Shown: positions 1 to 9,110, numbered from the stretch's first letter. The stretch: 64,000 nt of DNA from Novosphingobium aerophilum (GCF_014230305.1 NZ_JACLAU010000005.1:1-64000); one strand, 5' to 3'. Program-made: numbers and translations. The notes: generated by a model not told the origin, from the sequence alone.

Positions 1-461
1 GCCTGGGCTCCGGGCGCGGCGCCTTCGCGGGCCAGTCCGGCCAGACGTTCGGCCGCGCGGCCCGCGCGGGCCGCGTCGGCGGCGGCGCGCTGGGCGGCGG
101 CGGCATAGACCTCGGGCTCCAGCCGCGCCACGACCGCGCCCTGCGGCAGGCGGCTGCCGATGCGCGCGGGAAGGGCGGCGATGCGCCCCGGCAGACGGAA
201 GGCCAGACGGGCTTCGCGATCGTGATGCAGCACGGCCGAGAAGGCGGCACCAGACGCGGTCTCGACGCCCTCGGGCCGGACGACCGCCATCTGGACCGGC
301 ACCGGCGCCAGCGCGGCCGGCGTGTTGGCACTCTCCTTGCCGGATGCGGCCCACAATGCGGCCGCCGCAGTCGCGGCCAGGGCGGTGCCAAGCGCGAGGA
401 GCCGGGTGCGCCCCTCCGGCGGGAGTGATCCGAGTCGCCGCTGCGGCGCGCGCTTGTCCAT
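1..461 (-). CDS. RND/HlyD-type efflux periplasmic adaptor subunit, N-terminal part (runs off the window)
   Basis: Reading from ATG at 461 on the minus strand gives an open frame without stop to the window edge, about 153 codons. A basic start (MDKRAPQRR) is followed by a hydrophobic segment at about residues 20-40, as in an inner-membrane anchored adaptor. A beta-rich stretch with FRLPGRIAALPARIGSRLPQ then leads into an Ala/Arg/Glu-rich helix (AAAQRAAADAARAGRAAERL), the usual order of beta/lipoyl half-motif and coiled-coil hairpin in membrane fusion proteins. It would link an inner-membrane pump to a TolC channel; the pump gene is presumably beyond position 1. It is divergent from a TetR regulator at 541, with two tetO-like palindromes only 16 bases upstream of its start, so it is very probably repressed by that protein. 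Family is clear; the substrate is unknown. Confidence 0.8.
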   Translation of the reverse strand, partial: MDKRAPQRRLGSLPPEGRTRLLALGTALAATAAAALWAASGKESANTPAALAPVPVQMAVVRPEGVETASGAAFSAVLHHDREARLAFRLPGRIAALPARIGSRLPQGAVVARLEPEVYAAAAQRAAADAARAGRAAERLAGLAREGAAPGAQ

Positions 462-476
462 CGTGACCGACCTGTT

Positions 477-504
477 CCTATCAGTGATAGGCTATCAATG
501 ATAG
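477..504. promoter_or_regulatory. Two abutting tetO-like operators between adaptor gene and TetR gene
   Basis: Two inverted repeats lie side by side: CCTATCAGTGATAGG at 477-491 and CTATCAATGATAG at 492-504. Both have the form CTATCA-N-TGATAG. Known family fact: the classical Tn10 tet operators have cores CTATCAGTGATAG and CTATCATTGATAG. The sites sit upstream of the adaptor gene (start 461, minus) and of the regulator (start 541, plus), so one repressor could close both promoters. Confidence 0.8.
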
Positions 505-540
505 GTTGACGGGAGCCTGTCAAGTTCCCACAATCGCACC

Positions 541-1170
541 ATGATGCAGGACCTTGCAGAGGCCGTGGACGGTGATGGCCGCCGTCGTGGGGGAAACCGC
601 CGCGCGCAGATCCTCGACGTGGCACTGAAACTGTTTGCCCAGAAGGGGATGGCCCAGGTCACCACCCGCCAGATTGCGCAGGAGGTGGGGATTTCCCAGC
701 CCTCGCTCTACGCCCATTTCCGCAGCGCCGACGAGATCGCGGCCGAATTGTGCGTGCGGGCGTTCGGCGCCCTGGCAGAGGCCATGGGGCGAGTCGCCGG
801 GGGCGATGCTAGCCCGATCGAGCGGCTCCGCCGGATGGGCCGGGCCTATGTCGATTTCGCGCTGGACCAGCCCGACATGTATCGCGTGGCCTTCATGCTG
901 GAAGACCCCCGGGGTTGCACACCGCACGGGATCGAGACCGAGGAGGGGCTTGTCGATCCGGTCCTGGCAGCCGGGCTCCAGTGCTTTGCGTGCATGCACC
1001 GGGTCGTGGTCGAGCAAGTCGGCAGCGATGACGATCGGGCGATGATCCTGGCCCAGTCGACCTGGGCCCATGTCCACGGTCTGGTCTCGCTGCTGATCGC
1101 GCGCCATGAATTCCCCTGGGCCGACCGCGAGGCCCTGATCGAAGAGCATCTGGGGCGCATGAGCTTCTGA
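541..1170 (+). CDS. TetR/AcrR-family repressor with WHG-type C-terminal domain
   Basis: A 209-residue one-component repressor. The N-terminal helix-turn-helix spans about residues 20-65. Its recognition region TTRQIAQEVGISQPSLYAHF (41-60) aligns without gaps to the DNA-reading part of the tetracycline repressor, keeping T42, R43, Q53, P54, Y57 and H59 at the positions that contact tetO in TetR. The C-terminal half carries WAHVHG at 175-180, the signature of the WHG ligand domain rather than the tetracycline-binding domain, so the inducer is unlikely to be tetracycline. It is divergent from an efflux adaptor with two tetO-like sites between. No clear ribosome binding site precedes the ATG ATG pair at 541/544, so the start could be either. 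Family certain, target strongly suggested, inducer unknown. Confidence 0.9.
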   Translation: MMQDLAEAVDGDGRRRGGNRRAQILDVALKLFAQKGMAQVTTRQIAQEVGISQPSLYAHFRSADEIAAELCVRAFGALAEAMGRVAGGDASPIERLRRMGRAYVDFALDQPDMYRVAFMLEDPRGCTPHGIETEEGLVDPVLAAGLQCFACMHRVVVEQVGSDDDRAMILAQSTWAHVHGLVSLLIARHEFPWADREALIEEHLGRMSF

Positions 1171-1211
1171 CCGCCACCCGGCAGGCCTGCGGTGCAGGCG
1201 GTCGGCCGGGG

Positions 1212-2846
1212 TTACTGCACCAGGTGCGCGGTCTGAACTGTCATCGCGAAGAGATTCGACAGGGCCGCCGAAATGTCCTGGTCGGCTGCCACGGTGTACA
1301 TCAGGCTGGCTCCGCCCGACGTGGTCGAGGCGCACGACTTCAGCGCGGGCGAGATGTCCGGGATCTTGGCGGCATAGTTCGGGTAAAGCGGCAGGATCGT
1401 GTTCGGATCGTAGACCGTATAGAGGATGGCGATGCGGATGCCGCGGTTCTTGATCGCGGTGCACCGCGCCAGGGTCGAGGCGTTCCAGGCCTGGCGAATC
1501 TGCGAACCGCCGATCATCTCGTCCTGATAGCCGTCGGTGACGATGATCAACACCTCCTGCGGCGAGGAGTTGGGCGCGCCGGTGCCCGGATCGGGCAGCA
1601 GCGTGTTCATCTGGCCGAGCGCGGCATAGGGCGCGGTGTGCGAGTTGTTGGTGTTCACCCCGGGCGCCACCGTGGGGTTCGAGTTGTTCGGGTGATAGCC
1701 GTTTGCCAGCATGAACGGGGTAATCGTGCCATTGCTGGGCACCAGGATAGAGGGATTGATGGCATTGACGTTGGTCAGCGAAGGGGTCAGCTGGTAGGCT
1801 TCGTAGTTCAACGAGAAGAACTGCATCTGGTAGGTCACCGTCGTCGAGGCGCTGCTGAGCTGCGATGAGGTCAGCTTGGCGGTGTCGATCAGGTCCTGCG
1901 CAGCGGCCAGCTCGGCATCGATCCGCATTTCGATCTTGGCGGGTGATCCGTAGGCCTTGCCGTAATTCTGGGCGAGCCAGAAGGGATCGGCGGGGTACGT
2001 GTTGACCGTGACCGTCGCATTGCTCGTGTTCTTGTAGGTCAGCGTCGTGTAGGCGCTCGACCCCGAGGTGGCGTTGACCGAGGCATTGCTGCCGAGCAGC
2101 GTGTTGTTCGCGTCATAGACCTTGGCGGTGCTCGAGTTGTAGCGATAGACCCCGGCGTCCTGGTTGACCCCGGAGTTGTAGTAGGTGTTCGCCAGGATGA
2201 TGACGTTCCCGGCGCTGTCCTTGATCGGGCCGTAGACGATCGAGTTGATGTGGCACGAGAACGCGCAGTTGTGAGCGCTCACGGTCTGGAGGGCGGTGAT
2301 CCCGGCGCTGGTCGTCGGCAGCAGCATCGAGGGTGAATTGTCGAGCATCACGTAGAAATTGATGTTGGGCGGCTGGGCGGCGTTGGACACGGCCTGGCCG
2401 CCGATCGTGAAGGTGTCCTTCCCGATGATGCTTGCGAACATGGTCGAGATGGTCGCCGTCCAGGTGACCGTCGCGGTCCGGCTGGCGGAGGCCACGCTCG
2501 AGGTTGTGGTCGTCGCGGTCACGTCGAGGTTGGTGATCGTGACGCCGGGCAAGCCGGCGACCCGCGCGTTGAACAGCGCCTTGGCCGAGGCGATGGCCGT
2601 GGCCTCTGGCTGGTTGAACATGGCCGGATCGACGGTGACCAGCGCTGCGGCGTCGGCGGCGGCGTTGAGCTCGGTGCGGGTCTGCACGGCCCGGGCGTAG
2701 TCCACGCCGAACCCGATCGCCAGCATCAGCATCATGATCCCCCCTCCGGTGAGCATCAGCACATTGGCCGAAGCATCCCGCGCGAGATCGCGCATCCGCC
2801 GGGTCAGCGGAGCGATCATCCGGGTGAGGAAGAGGCGCTGGATCAT
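1212..2846 (-). CDS. TadG-like Flp pilus assembly protein with von Willebrand A domain
   Basis: A 544-residue protein started at ATG 2846, two bases after the stop of the preceding TadE-like gene; a longer in-frame reading upstream is only the shadow of that gene. Residues 25-52 form one membrane segment followed by DYARAVQTRTELNAAADAAA, the pseudopilin-like TadE/TadG N-terminus. A vWA domain follows with the MIDAS-type motif DNSPS at 169-173 and a later TDGYQDE strand end. Long Thr/Ser/Asn-rich stretches lie between. Family knowledge: TadG-like proteins are envelope-anchored with a large outer domain and belong to tight-adherence pilus systems. It is the last gene of a three-gene run with two TadE-like proteins; the secretion ATPase and pilin genes are not in this window. 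Confidence 0.88.
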   Translation of the reverse strand: MIQRLFLTRMIAPLTRRMRDLARDASANVLMLTGGGIMMLMLAIGFGVDYARAVQTRTELNAAADAAALVTVDPAMFNQPEATAIASAKALFNARVAGLPGVTITNLDVTATTTTSSVASASRTATVTWTATISTMFASIIGKDTFTIGGQAVSNAAQPPNINFYVMLDNSPSMLLPTTSAGITALQTVSAHNCAFSCHINSIVYGPIKDSAGNVIILANTYYNSGVNQDAGVYRYNSSTAKVYDANNTLLGSNASVNATSGSSAYTTLTYKNTSNATVTVNTYPADPFWLAQNYGKAYGSPAKIEMRIDAELAAAQDLIDTAKLTSSQLSSASTTVTYQMQFFSLNYEAYQLTPSLTNVNAINPSILVPSNGTITPFMLANGYHPNNSNPTVAPGVNTNNSHTAPYAALGQMNTLLPDPGTGAPNSSPQEVLIIVTDGYQDEMIGGSQIRQAWNASTLARCTAIKNRGIRIAILYTVYDPNTILPLYPNYAAKIPDISPALKSCASTTSGGASLMYTVAADQDISAALSNLFAMTVQTAHLVQ

Positions 2847-2848
2847 GA

Positions 2849-3535
2849 CTAGGTTCCGGTAACGAGACCGATCGAGGTTGTGCCGCGCGGGCTCATGTAG
2901 CTCGATTCGGTGAAGGTGAAGCTCGATGTGGACCCCACCGCGAACATCTTGAGCGCTGGGGTATAGGTGTAGTCCATCTCGCCCAGAATGAAGTAACCGC
3001 CCGTGGCGCAGCCGCTCGCCGGTATCAGCGGAGAGGTGCTGGTCAGCATGTTGGCAGGCAGGGTGATCAGGGCCGCGTCGGGGACCTCCTGCGGATTGCC
3101 GACCGGCTGGGTGCCCCCGCTGGTCGTGTCCACGGTCCGGGCCGTGCCGTTGCGGGCCTGGCTCCACACCACCCGGGCGACGATGCCGCTCTTGCCCTTG
3201 TAGCCCGAGGCGCAGACCTGCACCTGCGACAGGCGGACCATCGCGTTGCTGGCGTTGTAGGGCTGCATGATCTGGGTGGTGGCGGCCATGATCGTGTCCA
3301 GGTCGCCGGTCGTCACCGACATGTAGCGCGAGGTGATGTCGGTCACCTGGTTGGCCGCGATCGAGACCTTGCGTGAGCACGAGATGGCATCGAGCACCAC
3401 GAAGCTGCCGAGGTAAGCGGTCAGCAGCACCGGCAGGACCAGCGCGAACTCGACCACCGGCGTGCCGGTGCGGTCCGCGGCCAGCGCGCGCAATCCGGCC
3501 GCTATCCGGGCGGGAAGGGCCCGGGCCGCGCTCAT
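2849..3535 (-). CDS. TadE-like pilus assembly protein (second copy)
   Basis: A 228-residue protein. Its ATG overlaps the stop of the upstream TadE-like gene in an ATGA (3532-3535), so the two are translationally coupled. The sequence TGTPVVEFALVLPVLL (about 24-39) is the TadE N-terminal motif with the conserved glutamate E29 just before the single membrane helix, like prepilin-type proteins handled by the TadV peptidase. The remainder is an exported domain rich in Thr/Ser with two Cys in the middle. It probably acts as a minor pseudopilin together with its neighbours. The family is recognisable although TadE proteins are poorly conserved beyond the helix. Confidence 0.82.
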   Translation of the reverse strand: MSAARALPARIAAGLRALAADRTGTPVVEFALVLPVLLTAYLGSFVVLDAISCSRKVSIAANQVTDITSRYMSVTTGDLDTIMAATTQIMQPYNASNAMVRLSQVQVCASGYKGKSGIVARVVWSQARNGTARTVDTTSGGTQPVGNPQEVPDAALITLPANMLTSTSPLIPASGCATGGYFILGEMDYTYTPALKMFAVGSTSSFTFTESSYMSPRGTTSIGLVTGT

Positions 3536-4170
3536 TGGTAAGCCTCGGTCACCAGCACGGTGCTGGCGGTGAGCAGCCGGTTGGAGCCCTGCTGGTTGAC
3601 CAGGTTGAAGCCCATCGGTGCCGTCGCCGTCGGCCACAGGTACATGAGCCGCACCACCACCACCTGGGTGGTCCCGCCCGCCGCCATGACCCCCGGTCCG
3701 GCGGTGCCCGGGCTGTAGCCGAAGGTGTTGGTCACGCTGCCGCCGGAATTGTAGCTGAAAGTCGGGGCCGAGGTGACCGCGTTCGCATGGCTGTTGGCAA
3801 TGGAGACGTCGACGTACAGCTTGTCGCAGGTCAGGAACGGCGGCAGCAGCGTGGGAAAGCCGGTCAACTGGCCGCAGATCGCCTTCTTGAAATCGTCGGC
3901 GGTCATGCCGGTGTAGTTGCTGCCGGAGTATTTCTGCGCCTGTCCGGTCATGATCAGGCGCCCGGCGGACTCGGCCGCGCTCTGCAGGCCCTGTTGGGCC
4001 ATGAACACCAGCGCCGTGTGAAGAATGGCGACGATTGCCGCGATTGTCATCGGACCGACCACCGCGAACTCGATCGTCACCGAGGCCAGGTTGTCGCGCG
4101 CCAGCGAACGCCCCAGCGAAAGCCATCGCTGGCTCCAAGTCGCAGCCTTGGTGACGTGCCGATGCGTCAT
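3532..4170 (-). CDS. TadE-like pilus assembly protein (first copy)
   Basis: A 212-residue protein opening the three-gene pilus operon. Residues 28-52 read LASVTIEFAVVGPMTIAAIV, the TadE signature with E34 before a membrane helix; the charged leader (residues 1-26) is long. The exported part contains two Cys (in AICGQL and LTCDKL) that may pair. The start at 4170 leaves a 196-base gap to the next gene upstream; I see no further coding sequence in 4171-4366, only a moderately AT-rich stretch likely to hold the operon promoter. Function by family: minor pseudopilin of a tight-adherence pilus. Confidence 0.82.
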   Translation of the reverse strand: MTHRHVTKAATWSQRWLSLGRSLARDNLASVTIEFAVVGPMTIAAIVAILHTALVFMAQQGLQSAAESAGRLIMTGQAQKYSGSNYTGMTADDFKKAICGQLTGFPTLLPPFLTCDKLYVDVSIANSHANAVTSAPTFSYNSGGSVTNTFGYSPGTAGPGVMAAGGTTQVVVVRLMYLWPTATAPMGFNLVNQQGSNRLLTASTVLVTEAYQ

Positions 4171-4366
4171 GCGCAGATCCCTCTGCGTTCCTCACTATAG
4201 TTGTAGATTTAAAGGTCGGTTAAGGGCGGAACCGGATTTCGGTGCGCCAATGACGCTCCCTTGGTCTGCAATAAGGTATATTTGTCAGCGCATTAAACGG
4301 CCGTGCCGACATGATTGCCCGGCTTCGGCGGCGTAAACCTTGCTAAAGATCGGGTAAATGCCGGGG

Positions 4367-4744
4367 CTAGGGGCAGGTGGGTGCGTAGGCGACCGTGACC
4401 CGGCCCGGCGCGCCTGCTCCAGCCAGCCTCACCCGGAAGGTCCCGCCGCGGCTGCCGGCTCGCTGCAGATCGCGCGAGCGCAGGCAGGCGATCGCGTCCC
4501 CGCCGCCATCGGCCCGCGGCGCCGCGACGCGGATATAGCCGGGCACCGTCCCCGGGCGGGCCGATACTCGCCGCACGAAGCCGTTGATGGCCAAGCCATC
4601 CCCGGCCTGATCGGCGTGAAACCACAGCACCCGCAACGGCGGTGCAGCCGGTTCATCCGCTGCCACCGGCGCCGTGGCGATGCCCGGCGCCCACAGGCTC
4701 AGCCCGCAGAACTTCAGGGCCAGACGGGCAAGCGGACGGGGCAA
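4367..4744 (-). CDS. Small secreted protein of unknown function, last gene of the metal efflux operon
   Basis: A 125-residue protein with an N-terminal signal-like segment (about 1-28, ending near PVAADEPAA). I do not recognise a family. The mature part is about 95 residues, has two Cys (one in IACLRS, one at the extreme C-terminus in PTCP), and appears beta-rich. It starts 6 bases after the stop of the TolC-like gene, so it is the fourth gene of the RND operon. By position a periplasmic metal-binding or chaperone role, as CusF has in cus systems, is possible, but no Met/His-rich metal motif of CusF type is visible, so this is only a guess from context. Confidence 0.6.
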   Translation of the reverse strand: MPRPLARLALKFCGLSLWAPGIATAPVAADEPAAPPLRVLWFHADQAGDGLAINGFVRRVSARPGTVPGYIRVAAPRADGGGDAIACLRSRDLQRAGSRGGTFRVRLAGAGAPGRVTVAYAPTCP

Positions 4745-4750
4745 GGCCGG

Positions 4751-5980
4751 TTACTCCGAAATCCACAATTCGTGGCTGTCGATGCGCAGGCGGGTCAGGC
4801 TGCGCTGCGCTTCGGCCCGGGCGAGGGCCTCGGCGCGAAAGGCATCGTGGACCTGGCGCTCGCCGAGCAGGACATCGGCCAGCCCGATCTCTCCCGCCGC
4901 CTGACCGCGGCGCAGTTTGGCAAGGGCCGCGACCTGGGCATTCAAGGCTTCACGCGCCCGCTGCCAGGCCGCCTGGCCCGCTTCGGCTGCGGCCATGTCG
5001 GTGGTCGCCATCTCGGTGACCGCGAGCCGCACGCTGGCCAGATCGGCCTGCGCGGCGGTGGCCTCGGCGCCGGCCCGGTCAGCCATGGCCCGGCGATGGC
5101 CGCCGCCGATCGGCAGGGACATGACCACCCCGGCGCCCCGTTCGGCACCGCCCCGTTCCGAGAACAGCCGCACGCCCACCGAGGGATCGGCGATCCGGTC
5201 GCGCCGCGCCCGTTCAGCAACCGCCACGCTGCGCTGAGCTTCGGCATCGGCGGCGGCAATCTCGTGGCTGCGCGCGACGATCTTGGTGCCAAATTCGGCC
5301 AGACCCGCCACCGGCAGCTCGGGGGGATCGGGATCCGGAGCCTGATCGGGCAGGGGTAGGGCGGGAAACCGCGCCGCCAGCCGGGCCCGGGCCACGGCCT
5401 CGCGCCCGGCGGACTGCTGGGCGGCAAGCCGGGCAGCGCCCAGCGCGCCTTCGGCCTGGTCGGCCTCGAGTTGGGCGGCATCGCGCAACGCGACCCGCCG
5501 CTGCACGGCTTGCAGCATGGCGGCATAGTTGGCCACCGCCTGTCGGTCGACCCGCGCCTCAGCGGCGGCGGCCAGCCAGTCCCACCAGCTCTCGGCCAGC
5601 AGCAGGGCGGCCTGGTGGCGCGCATCCTCAGCCCGGTTGCGGGCGGCAGCGATGCCGAACTGGCCTGCGGCGCGATCCAGCCGGCCTTTGCCGGGCAAGC
5701 GGACCGGGCGGCTCAGCACCGCATCGTACTCGGCATAGCGCCCCTCGCGATCGATCGAGCGCTGCATGACGCTGGTGCTCAGGTTGAACTCCTGCGTGCC
5801 CCGGGCCAGCGCTTCGGCATCGGCGCGGGCGGCCCCGGCCCGCGCCTCGGCGGCCATCACCGAGGGCGTCGCGTCGAGCGCCGCGCTCACCGCTTCGGGG
5901 GGGGGCAAGGCAGGCTCGGCCAGGGCGCGGCCGGCCACCAGCGCCAGCATGGAGGCGAACCAGAAACCGGGCCTAGTCAT
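4751..5980 (-). CDS. TolC-family outer membrane efflux channel (CzcC/CusC-like)
   Basis: A 409-residue protein with a signal peptide (residues 1-21, ending AGRALA) and two long Ala/Glu/Arg-rich coiled-coil repeats typical of the TolC/OEP fold, for example RTRVAL-like helices around RAEDARHQAALLLAESWWDW and AMADRAGAEATAAQADLAS. It would form the trimeric outer-membrane duct of the tripartite pump encoded immediately upstream. Its start lies inside the end of the pump gene (8-base overlap, 5973-5980), showing tight coupling. Length is normal for CzcC/CusC homologues. No N-terminal lipobox cysteine is visible, unlike CusC. Confidence 0.88.
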   Translation of the reverse strand: MTRPGFWFASMLALVAGRALAEPALPPPEAVSAALDATPSVMAAEARAGAARADAEALARGTQEFNLSTSVMQRSIDREGRYAEYDAVLSRPVRLPGKGRLDRAAGQFGIAAARNRAEDARHQAALLLAESWWDWLAAAAEARVDRQAVANYAAMLQAVQRRVALRDAAQLEADQAEGALGAARLAAQQSAGREAVARARLAARFPALPLPDQAPDPDPPELPVAGLAEFGTKIVARSHEIAAADAEAQRSVAVAERARRDRIADPSVGVRLFSERGGAERGAGVVMSLPIGGGHRRAMADRAGAEATAAQADLASVRLAVTEMATTDMAAAEAGQAAWQRAREALNAQVAALAKLRRGQAAGEIGLADVLLGERQVHDAFRAEALARAEAQRSLTRLRIDSHELWISE

Positions 5981-8900
5981 CGCCGGGGGCCTCCTCCGCG
6001 CTGGACAACCGCCGCTCGCCCGCGTCCCGCTCTGCCCTGCTTTCGCCGAAGCGCTCGTACAGGATCGGCAGCAGGACCAGCGTCAGCAGGGTCGAGGAGA
6101 CCAGCCCGCCGATCACCACGATGGCCAGCGGCTTCTGGATTTCCGAACCCGGGCCGGAGGCGAACAGCAGCGGGACCAGGCCGAAGGCGGCGATCGAGGC
6201 GGTCATCAGCACCGGCCGCAAGCGCCGCTCGGCGCCCTTCCGCACGGCCTCGGCCAGGCTGGCCCCGGCCTCGCGCAGTTGCCGGAAATAGCTGACCATG
6301 ACGAGGCCGTTGAGCACCGCGATGCCGAGCAGGGCGATGAACCCGACCGAGGCCGGGACCGACAGGTAGGCGCCCGACAGCGCCAGCGAGATCATGCCGC
6401 CGACCAGCGCGAAGGGGATCATCAGCAGGATCAGCAGCGCCGCGCGGAGCGAGCCCAGCGTGGCATAGAGCACGGCGAAGATCATCAGCAGCGCCACCGG
6501 CAGCACCACGGCCAGCCGGGCCGAGGCGCGCTGCTGGTTCTCGAACTGGCCGCCCCAGACCATGCGGTAGCCCGGGGGCAGCGGTACATGGGCGGCGATG
6601 TCCGCCTTGGCATCGGCGACATAGCCGACCAGGTCGCGCCCCGTGACGAAGGCCTGGATCAGGGCATAGCGCGAGCCGTTCTCGTGCTCGACCTTGACCG
6701 GGCCCTCGATCCGGCGGACCTGCGCGACGTCGCTGGCGCGGACCAGCGCGCCGGCCGGGGTGCGCAGCGGCAGATCGGCGAAGGCCTGCGGGGTCAGGGC
6801 CGCGGCATCGCCCCGGATGACGATCGGCACCCGGCGGATGCCATCGGCCACGACCCCGGCACGCAGCCCTTCGACCTGCGCGCGCAGGGCATCCTGCAAC
6901 TCGCTCACCGGCATGCCGGCCCGACCCGCGGCCTGCCGGTCGATGTCGAGCTGGAGATAGTCGACCTTGGCATCGGCCGCCGTCATCGCCTCGCTGGTGC
7001 CGCGCACGGTATGCAGCCGGGTCCGGATCCTGGAGGCGAGCCGGGCCAGCTCGGCGCTGTCGGGACCGAACAGCTTGATCGCCAGATCGCCGCGCGCACC
7101 GGTCAGCATTTCGGAAATGCGCATCTCGATCGGCTGGGTGAAGCTGGGCTCGATCCCCGGCAGGCCGGCCAGGGTTTCGCGCAATTGCTCGACCAGCCAG
7201 TCCTTGTCGCGCACGCGCCATTCGCTGCGGGGCTTGAGCTTGAGGAAGCTGTCGGTTTCGTTGAGCCCCATCGGATCGAGCCCCAATTCATCCGAGCCGA
7301 CCCGGGCGATCACCTCGGTGACCTCGGGGACCTGCGCCAGGATTGCCCGCTGCACCCGCATGTCGCCGTCGGTGCTGTGCGCCAGCGAGACCGAGGGCAG
7401 CTTGGTCAGTTGCACGATCACCGACCCTTCGTCCATGGTCGGCAGGAAGGTCTTGCCGGTCACCGCATAGGCGCCCCCGGCCAGGACCAGCGCCACGCCC
7501 GCACCGACGAAGACGGTCTTCTGGCGGTCGAAGGCCGCCCGGAGCAGGGCGGCATAGCGCGGCCCGACCTGCCGCATCAGCCAGGGCTCGTGATGGCCCT
7601 CCTTCACCTTCAGCACATAGTATGAAAGCACCGGGACGAGGGTGAGCGAGAGCACCAGGGCCGACAGCAGGGCCAGCACGATCGTCAGGGCCACCGGGGC
7701 GAACAGTTTGCCCTCCAGCCCCTCCAGGGTCAGCAGCGGCAGGAACACCAGCGCGATGATGGCCAGGCCCGAGGCCACCGGCTTGGCCACCTCGGCCGAG
7801 GCGAGGAACACGTTGTGGAGCTTGCCAGCGCCGGGTCGGTCGGGGCGGGTGTGGCGCGGATCGGACAGGCGTTCGACGACGTTCTCCACCACCACCACCG
7901 CGCCATCGACCAGGATGCCGACCGCGATGGCCAGCCCCCCAAGGCTCATCAGGTTGGCGGTCAGCCCGACGGCGCGCATGGCAATGAAGGTCAGCAGCGC
8001 CGCCATGGGCAGGGCCAGGGCGACGATCACCGAGGCGCGGACATCGCCGAGGAACAGCAGCAACAGCACGACGACCAGCAGGGTCGCCTCGAGCAGCGCC
8101 TCCTCGACCGTGCCGACCGCATGGCCGATCAGGTCGGAGCGGTCATAGAACACCGAAAGGGTCATGCCCTTGGGCAGGCTGGGCTGGATTTCGGCGAGGC
8201 GCGCCTTGACCCCGGCGACGACCTGGCTGGCATCGGCGCCTTTCAGGCCGATCACCAGACCCTCCACCGCTTCGGCCTGGCCGTTGCGGGTTACGGCGCC
8301 ATAGCGGGTCAGGCTGCCGCCACGGACCGTCGCCACATCGCCCACCCGGACGATCCGCCCCGCGGCGCCACGCACCACCACCGCCGCCAGATCGTCGAGC
8401 GAGCGGATCGCCCCGGTCGAGCGCACGATCAGCGCCTCCTCGCCGGTCACCAGGCGGCCGGCGCCGTCGTTGCGGTTGGCCGCCTCGATCGCCGTGGCCA
8501 GTTCGTTGACCGAGAGCCCGGCCGCCGCCAGCGCCTGGGCATCGGGCGCCACCTCGAAGGTCTCGACGAATCCGCCCAGCGCGTTGACGTCGGCCACGCC
8601 CGGGACCGTGCGAAGGGCCGGGCGGATCACCCAATCGAGCACGCGGCGCTTCTCGGCCAGGCTCTGGGGGCCGTCGAGCGTGAACATGTACATGTCCGAC
8701 AGCGGGGTGGAGATCGGTGCCATGCCGCCGCTGACCGTGGCCGGCAGGCTGCCGAGCACGCCGTTGAGCCGTTCGGCCACCTGGCTGCGGGCCCAGTAGA
8801 TGTCGGTGCCGTCCCTGAAGTCGATGGTGATATCGGCAATCGCGTACTTGCCCACCGATCGCAGGTTGGTCTGGCCGGGAATGCCCAGCATTTCCATCTC

Positions 8901-9107
8901 GATCGGCGTGATGACCCGGCTCTCCACCTCCTCGGGGGTCATGCCCGGGGCCTTCAGGATGATCTTGACCTGGGTCGAGCTGATGTCGGGGAAGGCATCG
9001 ATCGGCAGGCGCACGAAGGCCCAGGCGCCCAGCCCGGCGAGCAGGACAGCCAGGGCCAGGACCATCAGCCGCAGCCGCAAGGCCTGTTCGACGAGCGTGC
9101 GCAGCAT
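5973..9107 (-). CDS. Heavy-metal RND efflux pump (CzcA/CusA family)
   Basis: A 1044-residue proton-driven transporter with the RND plan of 12 membrane helices and two large periplasmic loops. The N-terminus (FVRLPIDAFPDISSTQVKI) and the segment GMTPEEVESRVITPIEMEML are diagnostic of the heavy-metal branch. In helix 4 the motif reads GLAIAVGILVDGAVVVVEN (391-409): D401 and E408 are kept, but the first aspartate of the CzcA signature DFG is replaced by A395. In the families known this argues against the divalent Zn/Co/Cd pumps and for a CusA-like or uncharacterised (HME5-like) subgroup. It lies between adaptor (3-base gap) and TolC-like channel (overlap). Metal specificity is inferred only. Confidence 0.93.
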   Translation of the reverse strand: MLRTLVEQALRLRLMVLALAVLLAGLGAWAFVRLPIDAFPDISSTQVKIILKAPGMTPEEVESRVITPIEMEMLGIPGQTNLRSVGKYAIADITIDFRDGTDIYWARSQVAERLNGVLGSLPATVSGGMAPISTPLSDMYMFTLDGPQSLAEKRRVLDWVIRPALRTVPGVADVNALGGFVETFEVAPDAQALAAAGLSVNELATAIEAANRNDGAGRLVTGEEALIVRSTGAIRSLDDLAAVVVRGAAGRIVRVGDVATVRGGSLTRYGAVTRNGQAEAVEGLVIGLKGADASQVVAGVKARLAEIQPSLPKGMTLSVFYDRSDLIGHAVGTVEEALLEATLLVVVLLLLFLGDVRASVIVALALPMAALLTFIAMRAVGLTANLMSLGGLAIAVGILVDGAVVVVENVVERLSDPRHTRPDRPGAGKLHNVFLASAEVAKPVASGLAIIALVFLPLLTLEGLEGKLFAPVALTIVLALLSALVLSLTLVPVLSYYVLKVKEGHHEPWLMRQVGPRYAALLRAAFDRQKTVFVGAGVALVLAGGAYAVTGKTFLPTMDEGSVIVQLTKLPSVSLAHSTDGDMRVQRAILAQVPEVTEVIARVGSDELGLDPMGLNETDSFLKLKPRSEWRVRDKDWLVEQLRETLAGLPGIEPSFTQPIEMRISEMLTGARGDLAIKLFGPDSAELARLASRIRTRLHTVRGTSEAMTAADAKVDYLQLDIDRQAAGRAGMPVSELQDALRAQVEGLRAGVVADGIRRVPIVIRGDAAALTPQAFADLPLRTPAGALVRASDVAQVRRIEGPVKVEHENGSRYALIQAFVTGRDLVGYVADAKADIAAHVPLPPGYRMVWGGQFENQQRASARLAVVLPVALLMIFAVLYATLGSLRAALLILLMIPFALVGGMISLALSGAYLSVPASVGFIALLGIAVLNGLVMVSYFRQLREAGASLAEAVRKGAERRLRPVLMTASIAAFGLVPLLFASGPGSEIQKPLAIVVIGGLVSSTLLTLVLLPILYERFGESRAERDAGERRLSSAEEAPGDD

Positions 9108-9110
9108 GGC

